Shown here piece after piece: positions 44,125 to 52,590 of a stretch of 64,000 nt of DNA. A model generated the notes under the pieces. That model was not told the origin of the DNA, did not search any database, and worked only from the letters and a program-made list of their open reading frames with translations. Every line of letters starts with the position of its first letter. Position 1 is the first letter of the stretch. A program made the position numbers and the translations under genes. The DNA comes from Bacteroidetes bacterium GWF2_33_38. Its GTDB lineage: Bacteria > Bacteroidota > Bacteroidia > Bacteroidales > GWF2-33-38. The stretch covers positions 28,499-92,498 of the forward strand of contig MEOF01000053.1 of NCBI GenBank assembly GCA_001769505.1, written 5' to 3'.

Positions 44125-44931
44125 TTATTTCAATAATTTTCGGGTTTCAACATCTTGCAAAATGCTCATTTGTTGTATTGCAATGCGGTTTAGTTTAATA
44201 AGTCTATCTTTTTGTGTTATGTTTTCGTTAATAAAAACAGCATTTATGTTTTCCATATTCGACAAACAAATTAATTCGTTAATTCCAGCATAATCACGAA
44301 TATTTCCTTTTAAATCGGGGTTTTGGTCACGCCATTGTTTTGCTGTAATTCCAAACAAAGCAACATTTAAAACATCGGCTTCGTTGGCATAAATTATTGA
44401 AGTTTGTTGTGCCGAAAGTTCTGCTGGAATTAAATTTTGTTTAATTGCATCGGTATGAATGTGATAATTTAATTTTGCCAATTCACGTTTTGCAGTCCAA
44501 CCAATTTGTTTTTGTTCGTCTTCTTTTAAGCGTTGAAATTCTTTTACTAAATATAGTTCGAATTCAACCGAAACCCAACTTGCAAATTTTAAAGCAATAT
44601 CTTTGTGAGCATAAGTTCCTCCATATCTACCTGATTTCACAATAAAACCAATAGCATTTGTTGCAATTATCCATTTTTGAGGCGACATTGTAAAAGCATT
44701 TAAACCTGCTTCTTTTCTAAACCCCTCGAATTCGAGGGGTTTAAAATTATTGTTATAAAGACTTTCCCAAATTCCCAAAAATTCAATTGTGTTTCGGTTT
44801 CTCATCCAGTTTGCAATAACAGCACTAGTGTCTTCAGTTTTATATTTTGCAATATCAGTTATAGAAATATAATCAATATTTTCTACTGAAATAATTGCCA
44901 CATTTTTATCTTTAACATTAATTTTTGCCAT
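44125..44931 (-). CDS. KilA-N domain protein
   Basis: 268 residues. The N-terminal 110-120 residues are a KilA-N-type DNA-binding domain: ISVENIDYISITDIAKYK, NWMRNRNTIEFLGIWE, and SGRYGGTYAHKDIALKFASWVSVEFELYLVKEFQRLK. The C-terminal part (AKLNYHIHTDAIKQNLIP, IYANEADVLNVALFGITAKQWR, NINAVFINENITQKDRLIKLN) is the conserved extension of stand-alone chromosomal KilA-N proteins. Its role is unknown; the family is shared with phages and large DNA viruses. Codons for FKPLEFEGFR form a perfect 26-bp palindrome inside the gene, and related palindromes lie upstream of the start. Confidence 0.9.
   Translation of the reverse strand: MAKINVKDKNVAIISVENIDYISITDIAKYKTEDTSAVIANWMRNRNTIEFLGIWESLYNNNFKPLEFEGFRKEAGLNAFTMSPQKWIIATNAIGFIVKSGRYGGTYAHKDIALKFASWVSVEFELYLVKEFQRLKEDEQKQIGWTAKRELAKLNYHIHTDAIKQNLIPAELSAQQTSIIYANEADVLNVALFGITAKQWRDQNPDLKGNIRDYAGINELICLSNMENINAVFINENITQKDRLIKLNRIAIQQMSILQDVETRKLLK
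44718..44743. repeat. Palindrome P1, inside the KilA-N gene
   Basis: A perfect 26-bp palindrome with centre CGAATTCG and arms AAACCCCT/AGGGGTTT, flanked by TTTTC and AAAAT. On the gene strand it encodes FKPLEFEGFR. It shares architecture and flanks with P2-P4 upstream. Confidence 0.95.
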
Positions 44932-44981
44932 CTTTTTTTATTTTCAAATTTTTGTCGCTACAAATTTGATATTTAAATTAT

Positions 44982-45013
44982 TTTTAATTGTGGCGAATTC
45001 GCCATAATTAAAA
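44982..45013. repeat. Palindrome P2, upstream of the KilA-N gene
   Basis: A 32-bp palindrome with 15 of 16 pairs and one G/T mismatch; the core is TGGCGAATTCGCCA. On the KilA-N strand, together with the bases just before it, it reads NPNFNYGEFATIK, equivalent to the gene's NNFKPLEFEGFR segment. Confidence 0.93.
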
Positions 45014-45064
45014 TTTGGATTATTAACCTTTATTTTTTCATCTTTTTATTCTTTAAACTTTTAA

Positions 45065-45090
45065 TAAAGTGGTCAAATTCGACCACTTTA
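45065..45090. repeat. Palindrome P3, upstream of the KilA-N gene
   Basis: A 26-bp palindrome with 12 of 13 pairs; the core is GTGGTCAAATTCGACCAC. On the KilA-N strand it reads FKVVEFDHFIK. Confidence 0.93.
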
Positions 45091-45097
45091 AATTTTC

Positions 45098-45123
45098 TAA
45101 TTCCATCGAATTCGATGGAATTA
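45098..45123. repeat. Palindrome P4, upstream of the KilA-N gene
   Basis: A perfect 26-bp palindrome; the core is TTCCATCGAATTCGATGGAA. Flanks TTTTC and AAAAT match those of P1. On the KilA-N strand it reads FNSIEFDGIRK and continues in frame into P3, 33 bp away centre to centre. Confidence 0.95.
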
Positions 45124-45144
45124 AAATCACTTTTTACTTTTTTA

Positions 45145-45152
45145 CAAAAATA
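45145..45152 (-). promoter_or_regulatory. Tentative -7 element for the KilA-N gene
   Basis: On the minus strand the bases read TATTTTTG. If used, the transcript would carry P4, P3 and P2 in a 5' leader of about 210 bases before the KilA-N start. There is no well-spaced -33 element, so this is weak. Confidence 0.3.
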
Positions 45153-45396
45153 TTTATACTTACTCCTTGCATAATGTCAAACTTTTTGGAGTGTTCCTTT
45201 TTAACCTTGTTTATATTTTAATTTATGTCGGCTATTATTTTTCTAAAAGTACAAAATAAATATATATCGTTTATTTTTTTTAGAAACTTTTGCTTTCCAT
45301 AAGCGAATTTTACGCTAAATTAAATGTTGAATAAAATAGGTTAATATTCTGTTAAATAATATGTACGATTATAAAAATGTGGGTATATAAATATCT

Positions 45397-45404
45397 TATC
45401 TTTG
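45397..45404 (+). promoter_or_regulatory. -7 element of guaA
   Basis: TATCTTTG matches TAnnTTTG exactly and lies 24 bases ahead of the guaA ATG. No clear -33 TTTG is seen. The rest of 45124-45396 is AT-rich with nothing else recognised. Confidence 0.65.
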
Positions 45405-45428
45405 CCCTAAATTATAAAAAACATAAAA

Positions 45429-46958
45429 ATGACCGAACGTATTATCATTCTTGATTTTGGGTCACAATATACTCAACTGATTGCTCGCAGAGTTAGGGAA
45501 TTGAATGTGTATTGTGAAATTCATCCTTTTAATAAAATTCCGAAAATTGATTCAGATGTTAAAGGAGTAATTTTATCAGGTAGCCCATTTTCGGTTCGTG
45601 ATGTAAATTCGCCAAGAGTAGATTTGAACAATATAAAATCGAAATTACCATTGTTGGGAGTGTGTTATGGAGCTCAATACATGGCACAGCACTTTGGTGG
45701 AGAAGTCTTGCCTTCAAATACAAGAGAGTACGGACGGGCAAATTTACATTTTGTTGATAATCAAAATGATTTATTGAAAAACATTAGCAATAATTCACAA
45801 GTTTGGATGTCGCACGGTGATACAATTGCAAAAGTTCCTACGAATTACAAAATAATTGCCAGTACAAAGGACGTTAGAGTAGGTGCTTATCAAATTGAAA
45901 ACGAACCTACTTACGGTATTCAGTTTCACCCCGAAGTTTATCATTCAACTGAAGGAATGAAATTATTGAAAAACTTTATTGTTGATATTTGTAAATGTCA
46001 GCAAAATTGGACGCCCGATTCGTTTGTTGAAACAACCATTGGCGATTTAAGACAAAAGCTAGGAAACGACAAAGTTGTGTTGGGATTATCGGGTGGGGTT
46101 GATTCGTCTGTTGCTGGAGTTTTGTTGCATAAAGCGATTGGAAAAAATCTTACCTGTATTTTTGTAGATAATGGCTTGCTTCGTAAAAATGAGTTTCAAA
46201 AAGTACTAGATTCCTACAAAGGCATGGGCTTGAATGTTATTGGGGTGGAGGCAAAGTATCGATTTTTATCTGAATTGGCAGGAGTTTCTGATCCTGAAAC
46301 TAAGCGAAAAATAATAGGTCGAGTTTTTATCGAAGTGTTCGACGAAGAGGCTCATAAAATTAAAGATGTGAAGTGGTTAGCTCAAGGAACGATATATCCA
46401 GATGTAATAGAATCGGTTTCGGTTAAAGGTCCTTCAGCAACTATAAAATCGCATCACAATGTTGGCGGCTTGCCCGAAAAAATGAATTTAAAAATCGTAG
46501 AACCTTTAAATTTATTGTTCAAAGACGAAGTTCGCAGAGTTGGAAAATCACTCGAAATCAGCGATACATTATTAAAACGTCATCCTTTTCCAGGACCAGG
46601 GTTAGCTATTCGTATATTAAGCGATATAACTGCCGAAAAAGTTAGTGTTTTACAAGAAGTTGACGATATTTTTATCGAAGGTTTAAAAGAATATAATTTG
46701 TACGATTTGGTTTGGCAAGCAGGTGCTATGTTGTTGCCGGTTCAATCGGTTGGAGTGATGGGAGACGAACGTACTTACGAAAATGTAGTAGCCTTGCGTG
46801 CTGTTGAATCAACTGATGGAATGACAGCCGATTGGGTTCATTTGCCTTACGAATTTTTGGCAAAAATTTCGAATAAAATCATCAACCAAGTTCGAGGAGT
46901 GAATAGAGTTGTTTACGATATTAGCTCAAAACCTCCTGCAACTATTGAATGGGAATAA
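45429..46958 (+). CDS. guaA: GMP synthase (glutamine-hydrolysing)
   Basis: 509 residues, full length. The N-terminal class I amidotransferase has [19 protein letters not shown] (nucleophilic Cys) and the His/Glu of [12 protein letters not shown]. The ATP pyrophosphatase domain has [19 protein letters not shown], and the C-terminal dimerisation domain ends [18 protein letters not shown]. It makes GMP from XMP. It is monocistronic from its own promoter. Confidence 0.97.
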   Translation: MTERIIILDFGSQYTQLIARRVRELNVYCEIHPFNKIPKIDSDVKGVILSGSPFSVRDVNSPRVDLNNIKSKLPLLGVCYGAQYMAQHFGGEVLPSNTREYGRANLHFVDNQNDLLKNISNNSQVWMSHGDTIAKVPTNYKIIASTKDVRVGAYQIENEPTYGIQFHPEVYHSTEGMKLLKNFIVDICKCQQNWTPDSFVETTIGDLRQKLGNDKVVLGLSGGVDSSVAGVLLHKAIGKNLTCIFVDNGLLRKNEFQKVLDSYKGMGLNVIGVEAKYRFLSELAGVSDPETKRKIIGRVFIEVFDEEAHKIKDVKWLAQGTIYPDVIESVSVKGPSATIKSHHNVGGLPEKMNLKIVEPLNLLFKDEVRRVGKSLEISDTLLKRHPFPGPGLAIRILSDITAEKVSVLQEVDDIFIEGLKEYNLYDLVWQAGAMLLPVQSVGVMGDERTYENVVALRAVESTDGMTADWVHLPYEFLAKISNKIINQVRGVNRVVYDISSKPPATIEWE

Positions 46959-47005
46959 AAAAATATTTTTGCAAAATCGTAGCACTAATTATTCAAAAAT
47001 AACAC

Positions 47006-47013
47006 TATTTTTG
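47006..47013 (+). promoter_or_regulatory. Probable -7 element for the downstream outer-membrane gene
   Basis: TATTTTTG lies 16 bases ahead of the ATG at 47030. It fits the consensus, but the short leader makes it uncertain. Confidence 0.4.
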
Positions 47014-47029
47014 TTCAATATTTTTGAAG

Positions 47030-47605
47030 ATGAAAAAAATAGTTCAACTTATTTTTGCTTTTTTGTTTGCTTTTTCCATTTGTTTTGCTCAAGAAAACAA
47101 TATGGAAAAAGTTCCTAAAATGAAGTCCTTAGAGATTGGATACCGCTATGTTTTATCATCTTCATTTGATGCACAACCAAAAATGGGAACTACCGTTTTG
47201 TTCGATTATGCTTGGCAACTTTCAGGTTTTACCGAAAATAAAAAAGCAGCTTATATTTCTGTTCCTTTGGCTTATACGTATTTGTTGAATTCAAACGATA
47301 CCTTATCAAAAAATACACGGATTTTATCGTATGGTTGGACTGTTAGACACGATTTTGCAAAAAATAGAAAAGTCATTCCGTTTATGGGTTACGCACTTTT
47401 GCTGAATCAATTGAAACTCGATAAAGTAAAAGGCGGAGTTATGGGACATCAAACACGATTCGATGTTGGATGCGATTTAAGGACTGAAAGTAAGCTTCGA
47501 TATTTTTTTAAAATAGAATATAGTTATACCCGTTATCCAAAGTTGGGTGAAGCTAAAAGTCAAACAATACATGCAGCAGAGCTTAATGCAGGAATAAGGT
47601 TTTAA
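47030..47605 (+). CDS. Putative outer-membrane beta-barrel protein
   Basis: 191 residues from the ATG at 47030; an in-frame TTG lies two codons upstream. A signal peptide (LIFAFLFAFSICFAQ) is followed by amphipathic strands with alternating hydrophobic residues (SLEIGYRYVLSSSF, AYISVPLAYTYLLN, ILSYGWTVRHDF, KYFFKIEYSYTRYP-type), ending in an aromatic residue (AELNAGIRF). The family is not identified. It precedes nikR by 16 bases, so it may be part of the nickel operon. Confidence 0.7.
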   Translation: MKKIVQLIFAFLFAFSICFAQENNMEKVPKMKSLEIGYRYVLSSSFDAQPKMGTTVLFDYAWQLSGFTENKKAAYISVPLAYTYLLNSNDTLSKNTRILSYGWTVRHDFAKNRKVIPFMGYALLLNQLKLDKVKGGVMGHQTRFDVGCDLRTESKLRYFFKIEYSYTRYPKLGEAKSQTIHAAELNAGIRF

Positions 47606-47621
47606 TATAAAAAATAAACAC

Positions 47622-48023
47622 ATGAAAGTTAAAAGATTTGGCGTATCGCTGGAAGAAGAATTGTTAAAGGAGCTTGATAAATTGGTTGAAGAAAACCATT
47701 TTCCGAATCGTTCACAAGCAATTCGATATTTAGTAAAGAAAAGTATTGTGGAAGAAAAGTGGCAAGGAAATCAAATTGTCGCTGGTGCAATTGTATTGGT
47801 TTACGACCATCATAAACGAGAACTCTTATCTAAATCAACCGATATTCAGCACGATTATACTGACTTAATTCTTTCATCGCAGCACGTTCACCTCGACCAT
47901 CATAACTGTTTAGAAACCATTGCTGTAAAAGGGCATGCCAATCGCTTGATTGAATTATCTGATAGATTAATCGGTTTGAAGGGAATTATGCACGGAAAAT
48001 TAGTAATGAGTTCAACCTTATAA
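47622..48023 (+). CDS. nikR: Nickel-responsive regulator NikR
   Basis: 133 residues. The N-terminal ribbon-helix-helix (VKRFGVSLEEELLKELDKLVEENHFPNRSQAIRYLVK) is followed by the ACT-like nickel-binding domain, with the ligand-rich segment QHVHLDHHNCLETIAVKG holding the His/His/Cys site. NikR represses nickel uptake when nickel is high. Its TAA overlaps the ATG of the FmdE-like gene (TAATG). Confidence 0.95.
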   Translation: MKVKRFGVSLEEELLKELDKLVEENHFPNRSQAIRYLVKKSIVEEKWQGNQIVAGAIVLVYDHHKRELLSKSTDIQHDYTDLILSSQHVHLDHHNCLETIAVKGHANRLIELSDRLIGLKGIMHGKLVMSSTL

Positions 48024-48715
48024 TGGATATGAATCCGAGAGAACATATTAATCAGCAAATATTGAATCGGCAACTCGAACAATTAATGGAAGATGCAGGC
48101 AAATTACATGGTCATTTTTGTCCAGGACTTGCCATGGGAGTTATTGCCGGATATCTTGGAATGGTGAAAATTAAACAATATTCCGATGGACTCGAAAATG
48201 TATTGGCAATTGTTGAAACAAATAATTGTTTAAGTGATGGAATTCAATATGTTACTGGTTGTACTTTTGGCAATAATTCTTTGATTTTTAAAGATTTCGG
48301 AAAAGTAGCATTTACAATTGCCACAAGAGACGGACGTGGGGTTAGAATTTCAGCAAAATTAGATTCGAGAGCTTATGTAAAATCGGCACATCCATATTTT
48401 TCGGAGAATTATAAAAAAGTTGTAAAAGACCAAATTCGCACAGAAGAAGAGATTCAGGCGTTCAAAAAAATGGGAAAAGAAGCTGCTTTTGCAATTTTAA
48501 AATTAGATTTTGATAAAATTTTTGATTTAACAGAAGTAAAAATTACAATTCCGGCATATGCACCATCGCACGAAAGTGTAATTTGTGATAAATGCGGTGA
48601 AAGCATAATGTCAACAAGAATATCAGAAGTTAACAATAAAAAATTATGTATTCCTTGTGCAAACAAAAGCTATTTTCAACTTGATGGACATGGAATTAAA
48701 AGTATTTTAAAATGA
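48023..48715 (+). CDS. FmdE-family protein with C-terminal zinc ribbon
   Basis: 230 residues. FmdE domain: KLHGHFCPGLAMGVIAGYLG near the start (HxCPG), then TNNCLSDGIQYVTGCTFGNNSL. The C-terminal part has two CxxC pairs (VICDKCGES and LCIPCANK) expected to bind zinc or another metal. The family is named after a formylmethanofuran dehydrogenase operon, but its members lack that enzyme's catalytic parts. The one-base overlap with nikR and four-base overlap with a NicO-type transporter indicate a nickel-related role here, such as binding or delivery. This is inference. Confidence 0.85.
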   Translation: MDMNPREHINQQILNRQLEQLMEDAGKLHGHFCPGLAMGVIAGYLGMVKIKQYSDGLENVLAIVETNNCLSDGIQYVTGCTFGNNSLIFKDFGKVAFTIATRDGRGVRISAKLDSRAYVKSAHPYFSENYKKVVKDQIRTEEEIQAFKKMGKEAAFAILKLDFDKIFDLTEVKITIPAYAPSHESVICDKCGESIMSTRISEVNNKKLCIPCANKSYFQLDGHGIKSILK

Positions 48716-49416
48716 TAGTTTATTTATTTACAGGAATAGTAGCGGCAATGGTTCATGTGGTGAGTGGTCCCGATCATTTAGCTGCAGTAACGCCATTGGC
48801 AATCGAAAGTAAGAAAAAATCGTGGTCGGTTGGACTTTCGTGGGGTTTAGGTCACACGTTTGGAATGTTGATAATTGGAATTTTATTTGTTCTTTTTAAG
48901 CAATATATTGATATTGATGTGATTTCGGCTTACGGCGAAATAATAGTTGGTTTTTTGCTTATTGGAATAGGTGTTTGGGCAATTACAAAAATATATCTCA
49001 AACATGGAGCCTTGATTCATCAACATGTACATCCTCATATTCACGACGATGAACTTCATATTCATACTCATTCGCACCGAGAAAAAGAAACTCACGTACA
49101 TCAACATAGTAAAACAAATCGTCAGAATATTTTTACGGCTCTTGGTATTGGTATTATTCATGGTGTAGCAGGAGTATCGCATCTGATTGCGATATTGCCA
49201 ACTTTGGCTTTTCCTTCTAAGATTGATTCGATATTTTACTTAACTGGTTTTGGTGGAGGAACTATTTTTGCAATGGTTTTGTTTGCTGTAATTTTGGGTA
49301 TTATAAGTCAAAAATCGTCGGAACATAAAAAACAGAATTTGCATAAATATATGCGATTGGTAGGAGGTGCTGTTGCAATTATTGTTGGCTGTTTGTGGAT
49401 TGTTTATTCGATATAA
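48712..49416 (+). CDS. NicO/RcnA-type nickel transporter
   Basis: 234 residues, about six membrane helices. The first helices carry HVVSGPDHLAAVTPLA and SWGLGHTFGMLIIGI, the metal-binding HxxxGPDH / GLGHT motifs of the NicO and HupE/UreJ-related families. The central loop is very His-rich (HQHVHPHIHDDELHIHTHSH). The second half has GIGIIHGVAGVSHLIAILP. The direction (uptake or efflux) cannot be told from sequence; the NikR operon favours regulated uptake. HypE at the window's right end shows that the cell makes a nickel hydrogenase. Confidence 0.85.
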   Translation: MIVYLFTGIVAAMVHVVSGPDHLAAVTPLAIESKKKSWSVGLSWGLGHTFGMLIIGILFVLFKQYIDIDVISAYGEIIVGFLLIGIGVWAITKIYLKHGALIHQHVHPHIHDDELHIHTHSHREKETHVHQHSKTNRQNIFTALGIGIIHGVAGVSHLIAILPTLAFPSKIDSIFYLTGFGGGTIFAMVLFAVILGIISQKSSEHKKQNLHKYMRLVGGAVAIIVGCLWIVYSI

Positions 49417-49427
49417 AATAAAAGTGT

Positions 49428-51305
49428 ATGAAAAAAGAAGAAATAAAAGCACTTTGGGATAAAACGAGTTTTAAAAATTCGTGCCGAGTTGCATTAAGAG
49501 ATATTTACGTAGTATGGCATTTAATAAATCAAGATACAGAATATGAAAACGCATGTGAATTAGTTGTAAATGCTAGATTTAGCAACCCATCAACTGCAGT
49601 TAAACTCCATACACAATTTCACGGAAAAAATAAATATTATAAAAAATATGATTTCCCAACAATAATTAAAACTGGCGATATAATTTCAATCATAGGAAAA
49701 GCATATGGTTTAGAAATTGAAGATATCGAAAAATTTAAAGAACTTTCAACAAATTATACTCAAATGGAAAGTTCAATTAGTAATCCCCAAAATTTTGGTA
49801 ATGAAAAAATCAAAAAGGAAATTCCATTAAATACAATTTTATATGGTCCTCCAGGAACAGGAAAAACGTATCATACAATAAATAAAGCAATTGAAATAAT
49901 TAATCCTAATTTTGATTTTAATCAAAGTAGAAAATTAATCAAAGATGAATTTGAAAGATTAGTAAATTTAGGTCAAATTGTTTTTACAACTTTTCATCAA
50001 AGCATGAGTTATGAAGATTTTATTGAAGGTATAAAACCCGAAACAATTGACGGAAAGGTTATATATGAAGTACAAGACGGAATATTTAAATTACTATGTT
50101 CAAAAGCTAGTTTAGTAAAAGCATCAAATTTTGAAAATGCTTATCAACTTTTATTAAGTGAAATTTCAAGTACAACTGATGGATTACTTGAACTTAAAAC
50201 CCCAACTGGAAAATCTTTTTGGGTAAGCATAAATTCTAAAAATAATTTAACACTTAGAACTGGAACTGAAAAAAAACAACAAGGAACTATTATAAAAGAA
50301 GCTCTAGAAAAAGAAATAAATGGAATAAGAGCTTTTAACGGTTGGGAAGGCTATGCAATTGGAATTATTAATCAATTAAAAGAAAAACATAAATTAAGTA
50401 TAGGAGAAAAACAAATTGAACCATTCGTTTTAATTATTGATGAAATTAATAGAGGTAATGTATCACAAATTTTCGGAGAACTTATAACATTAATAGAAGA
50501 AGATAAACGTTTAGGAAAACCCGAAGCTCTTGAAATTACCTTACCTTATAGTAAAGTTAAATTTGGAGTTCCGAATAATTTATATATTATAGGTACTATG
50601 AATACAGCTGATAGAAGTGTTGAAGCATTGGACACAGCACTTCGTCGTCGTTTTGTATTTGAAGAAATGCTACCAGAAAGCAATCTACTTAAAAACCTAG
50701 GAATTAAAACTCTTATAAATCTATTAATAAAACACAAAGAATTATTGTGGGAAGATGAGGAATGGATTAATAATATTGAACCTCAAGTAAAACACTTAAT
50801 TATTGATGTTGATGTTTATGAAAACAAAAAAGCTGATATTGATAAATTGTATGGTCAAAAACTAACACAAGAAGACGTAAATGAAGATTTATTTGAAAAC
50901 TTAAATAAATATAACATTAAATTTATTGATTTTAAAGCTCTTTTGGAAATACTTAACGAAAGGATTGAGATTTTACTTGATAAAGACCATCAAATTGGAC
51001 ATTCTTATTTTATGAGTATATCAAACTCTGATACTCCAGCAAGTGAATTACATTCAATTATTTATAACAAGATAATTCCTTTATTGCAAGAGTATTTTTA
51101 TGGTGATTATGGAAAAATAGGATTAGTACTTGGCGAAAAATTTATTAAATATTTAAAACCAGAAAAGGACAAATCTGTCTTTGCAAAAATGGAATATGAT
51201 AGTGTTGAAGATTTGCTTGAGAAACCATCATACATAATTATAAAATACGATTCAAAAACTGAGTTAGAACAATTCATAGATGCAGTAAAATCAATTGTAA
51301 GATAA
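49428..51305 (+). CDS. mcrB: McrB-like AAA+ GTPase/ATPase of a type IV restriction system
   Basis: 625 residues. The AAA+ core begins near 133: LYGPPGTGKTYHTINKAIEI (Walker A), VFTTFHQSMSYEDFIEGIKP, FVLIIDEINRGNVSQIFGELITLIEEDKR (Walker B) and IIGTMNTADRSVEALDTALRRRFVF (sensor and Arg finger). The motif MNTADRS is the McrB guanine-recognition type. The first 110 residues form a helical domain unlike the usual DUF3578 or EVE recognition domains as far as I can tell. McrC follows after 13 bases. The pair cleaves DNA carrying modified cytosine. Confidence 0.92.
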   Translation: MKKEEIKALWDKTSFKNSCRVALRDIYVVWHLINQDTEYENACELVVNARFSNPSTAVKLHTQFHGKNKYYKKYDFPTIIKTGDIISIIGKAYGLEIEDIEKFKELSTNYTQMESSISNPQNFGNEKIKKEIPLNTILYGPPGTGKTYHTINKAIEIINPNFDFNQSRKLIKDEFERLVNLGQIVFTTFHQSMSYEDFIEGIKPETIDGKVIYEVQDGIFKLLCSKASLVKASNFENAYQLLLSEISSTTDGLLELKTPTGKSFWVSINSKNNLTLRTGTEKKQQGTIIKEALEKEINGIRAFNGWEGYAIGIINQLKEKHKLSIGEKQIEPFVLIIDEINRGNVSQIFGELITLIEEDKRLGKPEALEITLPYSKVKFGVPNNLYIIGTMNTADRSVEALDTALRRRFVFEEMLPESNLLKNLGIKTLINLLIKHKELLWEDEEWINNIEPQVKHLIIDVDVYENKKADIDKLYGQKLTQEDVNEDLFENLNKYNIKFIDFKALLEILNERIEILLDKDHQIGHSYFMSISNSDTPASELHSIIYNKIIPLLQEYFYGDYGKIGLVLGEKFIKYLKPEKDKSVFAKMEYDSVEDLLEKPSYIIIKYDSKTELEQFIDAVKSIVR

Positions 51306-51318
51306 ATCTTTTAATAGA

Positions 51319-52590
51319 ATGAAGGTTTTTGAACACGACCATATTAAACATAATGAAAACTCTGAATTCACGGAAGAGCATTGGAGGGCTTTGTCAGATT
51401 TTAATGATAAAAATGAAAACAAATACTTTACAATAACAGCTAAGGGTGTTAAATTCAGTCAATATGTTGGCGTTGTTCAAATTGGAAAACTAACTATTGA
51501 AATTCTTCCCAAAATAGATAAAAGCACTGTAGATACTGAAGAAAATAAAGATATTTGGCATAATGTTTTATTGAAAATGCTTAAAGTTTGCCATCGAATA
51601 CAATCGGATTCTTTAACAACTGCCGATTTAAAACTTCGTTCAAACTCTATTCTTGATTGGTATATTGAAATATTTTTAAAAGAAACAGAACATTTACTAC
51701 ATCAAGGTTTAGTGAAAAAACACAGGAAAATTGATGGCAATTCAAACGCTCTAAAAGGACAATTACTTTTTAGTAAACATATTACACAAAACTTAATTCA
51801 CAAGGAACATTTCTTTGTTAGACATACAAATTACGATAGAAATAATACATATAATCGTATTCTCAATAAAACATTATTATTAATTAAAAATATTTCTACA
51901 AATCCATTATTACATTCACAAATTGGCAGAATTTCACTTGATTTTCCAGAGGTTTCTGATATTTATGTAAATGATGAATTATTTGAAAAACTCAAGTATG
52001 ATAGAAAAACAGAACGATATAAAAAAGCAATAGAAATTTCTCGTTTACTTCTATTGAACTATAGTCCAGATATAAAACAAGGTAGAAATAATGTTATTGC
52101 TCTTCTTTTTGATATGAATAAATTATGGGAAGAATATATTACAATAATGCTAAGAAAAGCTTGTGAAGCTGAAAAGTGGAAATTATTATCACAACGTAAA
52201 CATACTTTTTGGAATTCTCAACATTTTTCAAATAAAAGACTTCAACCTGATATAATAATTGAGAAACCGAATAATGAACGTATTGCAATAGATACGAAAT
52301 GGAAAATGATTGATATAAAAGGACCTTCAGAAGAAGACTTAAGACAAGTGTTTGCTTATGGAGAATACTTTGTAGCAAATAATGTTTATTTGCTTTATCC
52401 GTTTGATAAAGTTTTACTTCAAAAAGGAGAATTTAATTCTGAAAAGTTCAATTCTGATTTTAAAACAGAAATAAGCACAAAAAATGGTAGTATTCTTTAT
52501 GTTAATGTTTTGAATGGAGATAAATTAAATTCTGAAATTGGAAATGAAATTTTTGAAAAATTGCTCGAGAGTCAAGAAATCGTTACATAA
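51319..52590 (+). CDS. mcrC: McrC-like nuclease subunit
   Basis: 423 residues. An N-terminal beta-rich McrB-contact region (FTITAKGVKFSQYVGVVQIGKLTIEILPKI) is followed by a long helical middle and a C-terminal PD-(D/E)xK nuclease: RLQPDIIIEKPNNERIAIDTKWKMID with the Asp and the DxK pair. The gene ends inside the last codons of the opposite-strand signal-peptidase paralogue (8-base overlap). Confidence 0.92.
   Translation: MKVFEHDHIKHNENSEFTEEHWRALSDFNDKNENKYFTITAKGVKFSQYVGVVQIGKLTIEILPKIDKSTVDTEENKDIWHNVLLKMLKVCHRIQSDSLTTADLKLRSNSILDWYIEIFLKETEHLLHQGLVKKHRKIDGNSNALKGQLLFSKHITQNLIHKEHFFVRHTNYDRNNTYNRILNKTLLLIKNISTNPLLHSQIGRISLDFPEVSDIYVNDELFEKLKYDRKTERYKKAIEISRLLLLNYSPDIKQGRNNVIALLFDMNKLWEEYITIMLRKACEAEKWKLLSQRKHTFWNSQHFSNKRLQPDIIIEKPNNERIAIDTKWKMIDIKGPSEEDLRQVFAYGEYFVANNVYLLYPFDKVLLQKGEFNSEKFNSDFKTEISTKNGSILYVNVLNGDKLNSEIGNEIFEKLLESQEIVT

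Noticed and set aside
44568..44582. GTTCGAATTCAAC in the KilA-N gene as a possible fifth palindrome
   Set aside because: One internal mismatch and short arms; it encodes the conserved VEFEL of the domain and lacks the flanking pattern.
44932..45428. P2-P4 as ordinary rho-independent terminators
   Set aside because: The region lies upstream of both divergent genes (KilA-N and guaA), so no transcript is expected to end there, and the palindromes have no loop and share peptide-coding similarity.
44125..45428. A diversity-generating retroelement explaining the variable KilA-N segment
   Set aside because: No reverse transcriptase, template repeat or accessory protein is present in the window, and the variants are whole palindromes rather than adenine-specific changes.
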